Below, one piece after another: positions 9,039 to 16,336 of a stretch of DNA of 34,420 nucleotides (the first letter of the stretch is position 1; each line of letters begins with the position of its first letter). The notes under the pieces are model-generated. The model had not been told where the DNA came from, ran no database searches, and saw only the letters and a program-made list of their open reading frames with translations. Made by a program: the position numbers and the translations under genes. This DNA is from Planctomycetota bacterium (GTDB taxonomy: Bacteria; Planctomycetota; Planctomycetia; Planctomycetales; Planctomycetaceae). Location of the stretch: assembly GCA_003388505.1 (NCBI GenBank), contig QQVO01000017.1, positions 1 through 34,420 of the forward strand. Direction: 5' to 3'.

Positions 9039-9428
9039 ATGCCGATTCGCATACTTGTCTGCGACGACGAATCACACATCACGCGGACGATCGAACTGCA
9101 ACTTCGCAAGGCCGGGTTCGAGGTCGAACTCGCCGCAGACGGCAGGGCCGCATTGCAGGCCGCGCAACAGCAGCCGCCCGACCTGCTCATCAGCGATTGC
9201 CAGATGCCGCGAATGAACGGACTCGAGTTGTGCCGCGAAATGCGCAACGACTACCGCTTTGCGGACACCCCCATCATCCTGCTGACCGCCAAAGCGTACG
9301 AACTTCCGACCGGCACCCTGCAGCGAGAACTCCGCATCTCCGCAGTGGTCAGCAAGCCCTTCAGCCCGCGAGACCTGCTCAAACTCGTCAAGGTGCTGAC
9401 CGGTGCGGAAGAGATGGCGCCGCAGTAG
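9039..9428 (+). CDS. Single-domain response regulator (receiver domain)
   Basis: The 129-residue product is one CheY-like receiver domain and nothing else. It has the acidic pair D9/D10, the phospho-acceptor D53 in LLISDCQMPRMNG, T83 in ILLTAKAYE and K106 in VVSKPFSP, so all canonical phosphotransfer residues are present. With no output domain it should act by protein-protein contact, as CheY, Spo0F or PilH types do, after phosphorylation by a histidine kinase. No histidine kinase is encoded nearby. The ATG at 9039 is preferred over an upstream TTG at 9027 because GAGGG lies at 9029-9033, right before it. The gene converges on the cardiolipin synthase gene with about 60 bases between stops. 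Confidence 0.92.
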   Translation: MPIRILVCDDESHITRTIELQLRKAGFEVELAADGRAALQAAQQQPPDLLISDCQMPRMNGLELCREMRNDYRFADTPIILLTAKAYELPTGTLQRELRISAVVSKPFSPRDLLKLVKVLTGAEEMAPQ

Positions 9429-9488
9429 ACGCAACACCCCGGTCTGCGTGACCTCCGGACAGGTTGACCCGCGCACGCCCGCGCCGCC

Positions 9489-10919
9489 CTACATCACCGG
9501 AGAGAACAGGCGGCAGATGTTCTCCAGCAGCACTCCCCGGAGAGGACGCTGACGCCACACGTGGGGATCGATCCGCCTGGCGTGGCGGATGTCTTCGTCG
9601 TATTGCGCGTCGAGTTGCCCGGCGATTTCCTCGTCGTAAAGGGCGACTCCGACCTCGAAGTTCAGGAGCATGGAGCGCGAATCAAAATTCGCCGTGCCGA
9701 CCAGCGACCACTCGCCGTCGAACGTCAGTGTCTTGGAGTGCAGAATTCCCCGGCGGTACTCGTGGATCTCCACACCGGCCTCCAGCAGCGACTCGTAGTA
9801 GGAACGGCCCGCCAGCACCGTCCAGTGATGCGCCGACTTTCCAGCGACCAGGAGTCGCACGTGGACGCCGCGGCTCGCCGCCGTCTCCAGCGCCATCGCA
9901 AGGGCCACGGTCGGGACGAAGTACGATGTCGCCAGCGTCAAACGCTTCTGCGCCGAATTGATCGCCGTAAAGACCAGCGCATGAAACGCCGGCACGCTGT
10001 TGTCCGGCCCGCTGCTGACCACTTGCGCACAAACGTCTCCGGCCTCATCCGGTTCGGGAAACCGGTCCGGGGCCGTCAGCTCCTCGCCGGTGGCGTAGTA
10101 CCAGTCCTCAGCGAACACGCGTTGCAGTTGCAGGACGGCCGCGCCGCGAACTCGCAGGTGCGTATCTCTCCAGAATCCGAAGACCTTGTTTCGCCCGATG
10201 TATTCGTCGCCGATGTTCATCCCGCCGGTGAACGCCGTCCGCCCGTCCACGACGACGATTTTCCGGTGATTCCGCAGGTTGATCGACCACCGCTCTCGCA
10301 GGCTCTGCCCCGGCAGGAACGTCGCCACGTGAATCCCGGCTTCCGTCATGGGACGGAGGAAACGCCGCGTCAGCCAGAGGGAACCGAACCCGTCGTACAG
10401 AAACCGCACCGTCACTCCCTGCCGCGCCTTGGCGACCAACAAGTCGCGCAGCCGGGTTCCGGTGGCGTCCGGCCGCCAGATGTAATACTCGAGATGAATC
10501 GACTCCTGTGCCGATTCGATCGCCTCCTCGATCCGCCGCAGTGTGACGTTCGTGTCGGAATAGAGGTCGACCTGATTGCCCGCCGTGGGGACGGTGTCGG
10601 CGGTGTTCCGGATCAGTCGCACCAGTTGCTGCTGCTCTTCGCCGAAGGGGCAATCGGAGGAAAATTCATAGTGATTCAGCGACGGCAGATGCTCCGCCAG
10701 GTTTCGGGTGGCCGCGCGTCTGGTGCGCTTACGCCGTTCCACGCGGTTGATGCCGAAAAACAGAAACAGCAGCCCCCCCAGGTAGGGGAGCATGATGATC
10801 GCCAGGATCCAGGCGATGGTGCTCAGCGGCTGGCTCTTGCGCGTCAGCAGCACCCAGCGGATCAGCAACAGCGTCACCAGGTAGAGCACGAGCAGGCTGA
10901 TGAGTGTCTTGTAATCCAT
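9489..10919 (-). CDS. cls: Cardiolipin synthase (phospholipase D family)
   Basis: The 476-residue protein has two N-terminal membrane helices (residues about 5-24 and 32-55) and two phospholipase D HKD motifs. The first starts at His218 (NHRKIVVVDGRTAFTGG) and the second at His394 (LHSKTLTFDGEWSLVGTANF). This is the layout of bacterial ClsA-type enzymes, which condense two phosphatidylglycerols to cardiolipin and glycerol at the inner membrane. The length also matches (about 480 residues). The frame stays open upstream to 11093. The start at 10919 (MDYKTLISLL) is preferred because the added residues do not look like family sequence, but an intermediate ATG at 10979 is possible. An AGGA lies about 15 bases upstream of the chosen start. 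Confidence 0.93.
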   Translation of the reverse strand: MDYKTLISLLVLYLVTLLLIRWVLLTRKSQPLSTIAWILAIIMLPYLGGLLFLFFGINRVERRKRTRRAATRNLAEHLPSLNHYEFSSDCPFGEEQQQLVRLIRNTADTVPTAGNQVDLYSDTNVTLRRIEEAIESAQESIHLEYYIWRPDATGTRLRDLLVAKARQGVTVRFLYDGFGSLWLTRRFLRPMTEAGIHVATFLPGQSLRERWSINLRNHRKIVVVDGRTAFTGGMNIGDEYIGRNKVFGFWRDTHLRVRGAAVLQLQRVFAEDWYYATGEELTAPDRFPEPDEAGDVCAQVVSSGPDNSVPAFHALVFTAINSAQKRLTLATSYFVPTVALAMALETAASRGVHVRLLVAGKSAHHWTVLAGRSYYESLLEAGVEIHEYRRGILHSKTLTFDGEWSLVGTANFDSRSMLLNFEVGVALYDEEIAGQLDAQYDEDIRHARRIDPHVWRQRPLRGVLLENICRLFSPVM

Positions 10920-11011
10920 GGATTTGACTGAATCCTGTAACCAGCCCGCCCGGCCAGACGCCGAGATGTCTGCAGCCATCGTCGCTTCGACCGCTCTTTG
11001 AAACGCGGAAA

Positions 11012-11025
11012 TCTCACATGTGAGA
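11012..11025. promoter_or_regulatory. Perfect 14-bp palindrome, possible operator upstream of cls
   Basis: TCTCACATGTGAGA is a perfect inverted repeat, 93-106 bases upstream of the preferred cls start, inside the less GC-rich part of the divergent intergenic region. This size and symmetry suit a dimeric repressor or activator. The binding protein is unknown and the assignment is inference from symmetry and position only. Confidence 0.35.
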
Positions 11026-11286
11026 ACGGCGATCGGGCGCTGTAACTCGTTTGAATTAGAGATCTTACAGACTTGCTGCGGCATGCCCAGCAAAGTTTGT
11101 GATCTTTCCGAAATTCGCTTGACGCAACGGTTGACATTGGATCGGCACGCGTCAATATGTCGCGACGCTTAAACCTTGTTGTTGGTGAGCAGTGCTGGAG
11201 GGGTCCCGCCGCTGCTCCTCGGCCCGCAGTGATCGGGCCTGAGTGACACGGAGGAAATCCACAACCAAAACGACCCCCCGCTCATT

Positions 11287-11296
11287 CCCCCCCCCC
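11287..11296. repeat. Poly-C tract (10 C)
   Basis: Ten consecutive C residues lie about 112 bases upstream of the thioredoxin-like start. The tract is outside any supported coding region. It could be a slippage-prone site or a base-calling artefact. Confidence 0.8.
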
Positions 11297-11408
11297 GAAC
11301 ACTCTTCGGTTCGCTGCGCTGATGTCGTGCAGCGCCGACCCTCCCTTGTGGCGGCGATGCCATTGTGCGCCCGCCGTCTCCCTCATGTTTCCTTCGAAAG
11401 GACTCCCG

Positions 11409-11900
11409 ATGTATCTGAAGACTGCCATTGCACTGCTGGTGGGCACCACTCTCGGCGCAGACGCTGGTTCGGATGCGGATAAGTTTGACAGCTATACTGT
11501 CGCCTACAACACCGCCGCCGACGTCAAACGCCCCATGCTCGTCGTCTTGAATCCCCCCGCCGAGGAAGTCTCCGCGCAGAAGGCCATCTCCGTCGACGAC
11601 CTCCGGCAGAACGACGAAATCGACAGCCTGCTCGAAAACTACGTGGTCGCGGAAATCGACACCGGTACGGAACACGGCCGGAAGGTTCACGAACTCTTCG
11701 GCTCCAAGCCGTTGCCGCGAGTCGTCGTGATCGACTCCGATCAGAAACTGCAGATCTTCCGCACCAGTAACCAGTTGGACGATACGGAGATCAAGGACGT
11801 CCTCGAGACGTACCAGGACGGAAAACGAATCTCCACCAGTCTCGACTGGACCCGTAAATACAACATCCCGGGAGACTGCCCCAACTGCAGAAAGTTCTGA
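11409..11900 (+). CDS. Secreted thioredoxin-fold-like protein with C-terminal CPNC
   Basis: The 163-residue product begins with a short signal peptide (MYLKTAIALLVGTTLGADA). The body has alternating strands and helices that resemble a thioredoxin-like fold: RPMLVVLNPP, YVVAEIDTGTEHGRKV and LPRVVVIDSDQKL. The cis-proline position (KPLPRVVVID) fits this fold. There is no CXXC where a thioredoxin active site would be; the NPPAEE segment stands there instead. A single CPNC motif occurs at the extreme C-terminus (DCPNCRKF). I infer a periplasmic protein related to thioredoxin-like planctomycete proteins, with an unproven redox or metal role. The ATG at 11409 is chosen over in-frame starts back to 11322 because AAAGGA lies 8-13 bases upstream and the signal peptide begins there. 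Confidence 0.75.
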   Translation: MYLKTAIALLVGTTLGADAGSDADKFDSYTVAYNTAADVKRPMLVVLNPPAEEVSAQKAISVDDLRQNDEIDSLLENYVVAEIDTGTEHGRKVHELFGSKPLPRVVVIDSDQKLQIFRTSNQLDDTEIKDVLETYQDGKRISTSLDWTRKYNIPGDCPNCRKF

Positions 11901-12088
11901 CGTTCGGTGCAGCATCGTCCCGGGACGGCCCCGGGATTCGCGGTGACGCCGCTCGAGTCATTCATTCCTCTTTCGTTCATCCGTCCGACAGGCGTCGCCG
12001 GACCAGACAGGACAGACTGCGCCGGCCCCGAGGCCTGACCACGCCCCGCGGGACCGGCCGCGACTGAACGGGTCGGCTGTTGTTCATG

Positions 12089-12122
12089 CCGGCCGTTCGC
12101 GGAATGATTCGCGAACGGCCGG
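12089..12122 (+). terminator. Strong hairpin, probable terminator
   Basis: CCGGCCGTTCGC at 12089-12100 pairs perfectly with 12111-12122, and the stem can extend inward to leave a four-base loop. It lies between the thioredoxin-like gene and metX. The bases after it (TGTTCTCTT) are only moderately T-rich, so termination may be incomplete or Rho-assisted. Confidence 0.55.
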
Positions 12123-12218
12123 TGTTCTCTTGCTGCCTCTTGAGCGCCTGCGCGCGGCATCGACCCCCGCCGGGTGTCGCTCCCGGTTTCACATGGCGCA
12201 TCTCCGGTCGACACGCGC

Positions 12219-12224
12219 TATAAT
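12219..12224 (+). promoter_or_regulatory. Consensus -10 box (TATAAT) upstream of metX
   Basis: TATAAT is exact and lies about 100 bases before the metX start, downstream of the terminator-like hairpin. No recognisable -35 box lies 16-18 bases upstream, so an activator or an alternative -35 may be used. A transcript starting near 12231 would carry metX and metW. Confidence 0.45.
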
Positions 12225-12322
12225 GGCTTCCCGCCTCGAGACGGACGGCCGCGCGATTCCGATGCCGGCCGTTCGGCGGGCGAAGGCTGAAATCAGCGCT
12301 GCTCCGTGTAAAATCATCTTCG

Positions 12323-13486
12323 ATGAACCAGATTCGTGAAGCCTTCGAATCCGTTGAGCGGCGCTCCATGGCGCTCTTCGCGCCGCCCCAGCGGCTCGAA
12401 CTCGCCAGCGGCAAGACGTTCGGGCCCGTTAACGTCGCCTACGAGACGCTCGGCACGCTCTCTCCGGCGAAAGACAATGCGATCTTCATCTGCCACGCGC
12501 TGACCGGCGACGCCCATGTCGCAGGTCGATACGGTGAGGAAGACGACAAACCAGGCTGGTGGGACGCTTTTGTCGGCGCGGGCAAGGGCATCGACACGAA
12601 CCGCTACTTTGTGATCTGCGCCAACGTTCTGGGTGGATGCCAGGGAACAACAGGCCCCGAGAGCCCCAACCCCGAGAACGGCGCGCCGTACGGGCGCGAG
12701 TTCCCCTTCATCACCGTCGCCGACATGGTCCGCGTTCACAAAGCCCTCGTTCAGGAACTGGGGATCACCAGGCTCCTCGCCGTCGTCGGCGGCAGTCTGG
12801 GGGGCATGCAGGTGCTCGAATGGGCCGCGCGCTACCCCGAGAGCATCGCCTCCGCCATCGTGCTGGCGTCCTCCCCCCGCCTGAATGCGCAGGCCCTCGC
12901 GTTCGACAAAGTCGGCCGCCGGGCCATCGTCACCGATCCCTGTTTCCGGGACGGCAACTACTACGGACACGAAGAAAAACCGCGGTTCGGCCTGGCCCTG
13001 GCCCGGATGATCGCCCACATCACCTACCTCTCCGACAAGGCGATCGAAATGAAATTCGGCCGCCGGCTGCAGCACAGCGACGAACTCACCTACGACCTGT
13101 TGCAGGAGACCGAGTTTCAGATCGAAAGCTATCTCGACTACCAAGGCAAACGGTTCGTCGAGCGATTCGACGCCAACAGCTATCTCCTGCTCACGCGCGC
13201 GATGGACTATTTCGACCTCGAAGCCGAACACGGACCGATGTCGCGGTGCCTCGGCAAGACCGACGCGCGGTTCCTCGTCGTCTCCTACTCAAAAGACTGG
13301 CTGTTCCCGACCGCCGAATCCAAAATGATCGTCCGCGCGTTGCTCGAAGCGCGCCGCGACGTCACCTACGCCGAACTGGAAAGCGACCACGGACACGACG
13401 CCTTTCTCATCGAATCGGAGATTCCGAAGCTGACCCAACTGGTCCGCCCGTTTCTGGAGACAACCTTTCGCAGAATCGCCGATTAG
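12323..13486 (+). CDS. metX: Homoserine O-acetyltransferase
   Basis: The 387-residue alpha/beta-hydrolase acylates homoserine with acetyl-CoA (some family members use succinyl-CoA), the first committed step of methionine synthesis. The nucleophile elbow GGSLGGMQ places the active serine at Ser158. Asp325 (SKDWLFPT) and His358 (HGHDAFLIE) complete the triad. Other MetX hallmarks are CHALTGDAH, NVLGGCQGTTGPES and FGRRLQ. Length is close to the family norm. metW follows closely, the usual arrangement in bacteria that use MetX; MetW is known to support MetX activity in some of them. The ATG lacks a clear ribosome binding site. Substrate choice (acetyl or succinyl) cannot be read with certainty here. 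Confidence 0.96.
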   Translation: MNQIREAFESVERRSMALFAPPQRLELASGKTFGPVNVAYETLGTLSPAKDNAIFICHALTGDAHVAGRYGEEDDKPGWWDAFVGAGKGIDTNRYFVICANVLGGCQGTTGPESPNPENGAPYGREFPFITVADMVRVHKALVQELGITRLLAVVGGSLGGMQVLEWAARYPESIASAIVLASSPRLNAQALAFDKVGRRAIVTDPCFRDGNYYGHEEKPRFGLALARMIAHITYLSDKAIEMKFGRRLQHSDELTYDLLQETEFQIESYLDYQGKRFVERFDANSYLLLTRAMDYFDLEAEHGPMSRCLGKTDARFLVVSYSKDWLFPTAESKMIVRALLEARRDVTYAELESDHGHDAFLIESEIPKLTQLVRPFLETTFRRIAD

Positions 13487-13525
13487 CGAACCCCTCAAGC
13501 CATGTGCGCCAAAAGGATTTACACG

Positions 13526-14128
13526 ATGCCGGACCCTCTCGCCGCCGTCACCGACGAGGTGATCATGGCCGAGATCGACCCCGGCAGCCGCGTCGTCGAC
13601 CTCGGGTGCGGCAGCGGACGCCTGCTGGAGAAACTGCGCGATGAGCAGGGTTCAAGCGTCCTCGGCGTGGAACTCGATCTCGGAGAGTTTCTGGGGGCTG
13701 TGGAGCGAGGAATCCCCGTCCTCCGTTCAAATCTCGACCGCGGTCTGCAGGCCATCCCCGACGGCGCGTTCGATTTCGCCGTCCTGAGCCAGACGTTGCA
13801 ACAGGTTTATCGTCCGCTCGCCCTCTTCGACGAAGTTTTTCGCATCGCTCGCCGCGCGCTCGTCGTGGTGCCGAACTTCGGGCACTGGCGAGCGAGGCTG
13901 CAGGTCTTCCTGCAGGGTCGCGCTCCGGTGACCGATGCGTTGCCGTACGAATGGTACGAGTCCCCCAATGTCCACTTCCTGACAATGATCGACTTCCGGG
14001 ACCTGGCCAATCGTGGTAACTTCCGAATCATCAAGGAGTTGCCGATTATCGGCGCCCGGGCTGTGAACCGCGCCTGGATGGCCAACCTGCGTGCTCACAG
14101 TGCGCTCTATATCCTCGAGCGGCGCTAA
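13526..14128 (+). CDS. metW: Methionine biosynthesis protein MetW
   Basis: The 200-residue protein is a class I SAM-dependent-methyltransferase-like fold with motif I VVDLGCGSGRLLEKL and the MetW signatures VLSQTLQQVYRP and VVPNFGHWRARLQ. Its C-terminal YEWYESPNVHFLTMIDF segment is also typical. MetW is encoded next to MetX in many bacteria and is needed for full homoserine acyltransferase activity in some; its own methyltransfer activity is unproven. An in-frame ATG at 13502 exists. The ATG at 13526 is preferred because AAAAGGA at 13511-13517 lies 8 bases before it. The gene begins 39 bases after metX and is surely co-transcribed. Confidence 0.95.
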   Translation: MPDPLAAVTDEVIMAEIDPGSRVVDLGCGSGRLLEKLRDEQGSSVLGVELDLGEFLGAVERGIPVLRSNLDRGLQAIPDGAFDFAVLSQTLQQVYRPLALFDEVFRIARRALVVVPNFGHWRARLQVFLQGRAPVTDALPYEWYESPNVHFLTMIDFRDLANRGNFRIIKELPIIGARAVNRAWMANLRAHSALYILERR

Positions 14129-14244
14129 ACTTCGCCCGTCCCGGTCGGCGGGCCGCCGCGGCGACTCACGCAGATCGCACACGACTGAACATCGCGCCCC
14201 GCCGCGCCGCCGGCGAGCGGCGCTCCATCCAGCAGGATCTCGAA

Positions 14245-14907
14245 ATGCCGGCTGCTGCGATTGACGAAAGCCTGTTGAGTTCGCTGGCCGGGTTGTGCAC
14301 GTACGTGATCGTCGCCGCGTTCGCCCTGCATCTCGCGCTCTTTTTCTGGCTCTGGCTCTGGGCGCGGCGCGACCTGAAACAGATTGCATCCGCGCTCTTC
14401 GACTTCACACGCGGCATCAATCACCAGAGCATTCTCGATTCGACCGCCCATCTCTCCGACCAGATCGACGCCTTCCTGGCCGACGTCAACGACGTCCTGG
14501 ACGACACGTCCCGCGTCGAAGATCGTTCCGGACTGCTCCGTCGGATGAGCATCCTCGACGAGAAACGCCGCTACCTCAGTTCGATGTCGTTCGAAACGAT
14601 CTACAACGCCGCCCGCACCATGATCGAGGCGTACCCGCTGGCCGGGATTCTGGGGACGATTCTGGCGATCGGCGCGGCGTTGCAGCAGTCAGCGACGATT
14701 TCCGCCATCGTCGCGCGGTTTGGAGACGCCATCTGGTCCACCGGAGTCGGGCTGATGGCCGCCATCGTCCTGCTCTTTGTGCACAGCCTGCTCGAACCTC
14801 GCTTCTCGCGTCTCTCCGAGAACCGTCTGCATGTGCGCGAGACGGTGGCCCGCGCCAAACGGGAGTTGTCGTTCCACAATCCGCAATCGCAACAGGAGCG
14901 CGGCTGA
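14245..14907 (+). CDS. MotA/TolQ/ExbB-like proton-channel protein
   Basis: This 220-residue membrane protein has three predicted helices: residues about 16-40, 131-147 and 161-181. The last two with the loop between them (YPLAGILGTILAIGAALQQS, FGDAIWSTGVGLMAAIV) match the core of the MotA/TolQ/ExbB family, which forms an ion-conducting pentamer around a dimer of an ExbD/MotB-type partner. Between helices 1 and 2 is a helical cytoplasmic segment of about 90 residues. Its stop codon overlaps the next start (TGATG), which encodes an ExbD-like partner, so the two subunits are very likely made together. AGGA about 9 bases upstream supports the ATG. The load driven by the channel is unknown. It is not TonB-linked by any gene in view. 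Confidence 0.85.
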   Translation: MPAAAIDESLLSSLAGLCTYVIVAAFALHLALFFWLWLWARRDLKQIASALFDFTRGINHQSILDSTAHLSDQIDAFLADVNDVLDDTSRVEDRSGLLRRMSILDEKRRYLSSMSFETIYNAARTMIEAYPLAGILGTILAIGAALQQSATISAIVARFGDAIWSTGVGLMAAIVLLFVHSLLEPRFSRLSENRLHVRETVARAKRELSFHNPQSQQERG

Positions 14908-15725
14908 TGGGCGTCTCCCGTTATCGCCGCGTCGCCGTGCAGTTGACGCCGCTGCTCGACCTGACGCTGATCGTCTTCTTCGCACAGTACATCGAAGTGC
15001 AGCAGCGCGCCGCCAGCAGCGCCGACGTCGCAGAATCGGCCCGCGCCTCCCAGGCGGAGACCGTCTCCCAGCTGGCGACGCTCGAAGCGGAATACTCCGC
15101 CGCGCTGGCCGAAGTCCAACAGATGCGGCAGGCGCTGGAAGACAAGTCGGCGCAGGCGAATGCGGCTTCCGAGCGCGCGGCGGCCGCGGAAACACGGCTG
15201 CAACAGGCCCTCGCCAGGCAGCGCGTCATCGGCGAACTGGTCGTCGAACTCTTCGGAGTGCCCCCCGAGGACGTCGAATCGGTGCTCGATCCCACCCGCG
15301 ACCCGCCGATCGCCGATTCGCCGGAAGAACTGGCCCGACTGCGGGAACGGTTCGCGCAAATGGCCGACCAGAACGCAGGACAGATGATCCACCACCTGCT
15401 CTCCTACGAAGAGATCCGAAAACGCTGCGACCTGTGGGAGATCTTCGTTGACGAAAACGGCGTGGCCGACGTGAAGACGGACGACGAGACCTTCCGCCTG
15501 CGAATCATTCCCAATCAGTTCGAAGCGCGGTTCTTCGATCGCTACAAGTCCTTGCCGCAACCGAAGGGGCTGGTCATCATCCTGTTGACCTACGACGAGC
15601 GGGCCAGGCTCCGTTATGTTGACGCGGTCCGGCAGGCGCTCCCCTCCCTGGTGGAGAGAATGCGGGCCGACAGCAGCGGCCGGGCCAGATTCGAGTACGC
15701 AGATGTCGGCATTCGCCTACAATAG
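14907..15725 (+). CDS. ExbD-like protein with long coiled coil
   Basis: The 272-residue product starts with an ExbD/TolR-type segment: one membrane helix with VQLTPLLDLTLIVFF, in which D18 is the expected proton-relay aspartate. Residues about 31-108 are an Ala/Gln/Glu-rich coiled coil. The C-terminal domain (about 160-272) resembles a periplasmic ExbD-type sandwich (GLVIILLTYDERARLRYVDAV). The coiled coil between helix and domain is not normal for TolR or ExbD, which are about 140 residues, and there is no OmpA-like peptidoglycan-binding domain as in MotB. The one-base overlap with the channel gene and AGGAG upstream support translational coupling. A longer frame open from 14295 would overlap the channel gene fully and is not credible. 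The driven process is unknown. Confidence 0.82.
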   Translation: MGVSRYRRVAVQLTPLLDLTLIVFFAQYIEVQQRAASSADVAESARASQAETVSQLATLEAEYSAALAEVQQMRQALEDKSAQANAASERAAAAETRLQQALARQRVIGELVVELFGVPPEDVESVLDPTRDPPIADSPEELARLRERFAQMADQNAGQMIHHLLSYEEIRKRCDLWEIFVDENGVADVKTDDETFRLRIIPNQFEARFFDRYKSLPQPKGLVIILLTYDERARLRYVDAVRQALPSLVERMRADSSGRARFEYADVGIRLQ

Positions 15726-15811
15726 CGGCGCCGGAAACTGACGATCTCGCCGGAACGCGCCCGCCCCGGGCGAATTCCGCAGCCACTCTTGAACAAGGTC
15801 TCACTGGTCCC

Positions 15812-16300
15812 ATGAAGAAGCGATTTCTAGCAGCCGGCGCGGTGATCCTGGCCCTCGGCATCTATCTGGGCAATCTCTTTCAGGGGCCCGAGCTGGGCCA
15901 GGGAGACGGCGAAGACCCCGCCGTCGACACGCAGGTGAATCTCGGGGCCGACTCGGACTTCACCCCCACCGAGCCGCCTGACCCGGCTTCAGAGTCCGGC
16001 GACGGGGGCACTCCCGCACCCGATGCGCTGACCGTCGTCGTCCAAAAAGATGGCTATGCGATTCAGGAAGGCCCCGATGAAACCCCGGAATTCGACGCCG
16101 TCACGCTCGAAGAGATCGTGCAGAGGGTCAACGCATCCGATCCGGACTCCATCGGCGTCCGCGTCAGACTCCGCTACTCGCAGGATTCCGAAATGGCGGC
16201 CGTCGAAGAACTGTCGAAACGCCTGCAAGCCCCCGAGGAGGAAGGAGGCGCCGGACTTCTCCCCGAAGAGATGATCAAGGTCTCCGGATACGTCGACTGA
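15812..16300 (+). CDS. Membrane-anchored hypothetical protein, possibly third component of the ExbB/ExbD-like set
   Basis: The 162-residue protein has an N-terminal signal anchor (MKKRFLAAGAVILALGIYLG), an acidic Pro/Gly/Asp-rich linker to about residue 72, and a small C-terminal domain (TVVVQKDGYAIQEG through IKVSGYVD). The pattern of a strand, a ligand-like loop, TLEEIVQRVNAS, a strand with VRVRLRYS and a helix resembles the periplasmic ExbD/TolR fold. This is inference from pattern only; it has no membrane aspartate of ExbD type. It starts 86 bases after the ExbD-like gene on the same strand and may share its transcript. No other function is evident. Confidence 0.7.
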   Translation: MKKRFLAAGAVILALGIYLGNLFQGPELGQGDGEDPAVDTQVNLGADSDFTPTEPPDPASESGDGGTPAPDALTVVVQKDGYAIQEGPDETPEFDAVTLEEIVQRVNASDPDSIGVRVRLRYSQDSEMAAVEELSKRLQAPEEEGGAGLLPEEMIKVSGYVD

Positions 16301-16336
16301 GTGGACGTCTCCGCTTCGGTGAACGGACCCGCCGAC

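Larger units (their letters stand above)
10920..11408. other. Divergent intergenic region between cls and the thioredoxin-like gene
   Basis: These 489 bases separate two divergently transcribed genes and must hold both promoters. The part around 11040-11160 is less GC-rich than its surroundings. A 14-base perfect palindrome lies at 11012-11025. TTGACA at 11131-11136 is a possible plus-strand -35 box, but no good -10 box sits at the right distance, so I do not call a promoter. GAGCAG at 11187-11192 and CTGCTC at 11212-11217 form a weak inverted repeat. A run of ten C lies at 11287-11296. If cls starts further upstream than 10919, part of this stretch would be coding. Confidence 0.5.
11901..12322 (+). 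other. Intergenic region upstream of metX
   Basis: These 422 bases hold a strong hairpin (12089-12122), a consensus -10 box (12219-12224) and a leader of about 90 bases before metX. A 14-base string ATGCCGGCCGTTCG occurs twice, once in the hairpin (from 12086) and once in the leader (from 12262). The leader has a small GCTGA/TCAGC inverted repeat at 12286-12297. I see no match to a known SAM or SAH riboswitch. The rest shows no ORF that I would support. Confidence 0.5.

Noticed and set aside
11131-11160. Sigma-70 promoter with TTGACA
   Set aside because: The -35 box is perfect, but no -10 box within 16-19 bases scores better than 3 of 6.
12225-12322. SAM or SAH riboswitch before metX
   Set aside because: The leader is short, and I could not match the conserved cores. 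Only small hairpins are visible.
14295-14906. N-terminal extension of the ExbD-like gene
   Set aside because: It would overlap the channel gene completely, and the extension is Arg-rich. The ATG at 14907 has a ribosome binding site and starts the ExbD-like helix.
14245-16300. Zorya-type anti-phage system
   Set aside because: ZorA has a long tail and ZorB carries an OmpA-like domain. Both are absent, and no ZorC/D/E-like gene is nearby.
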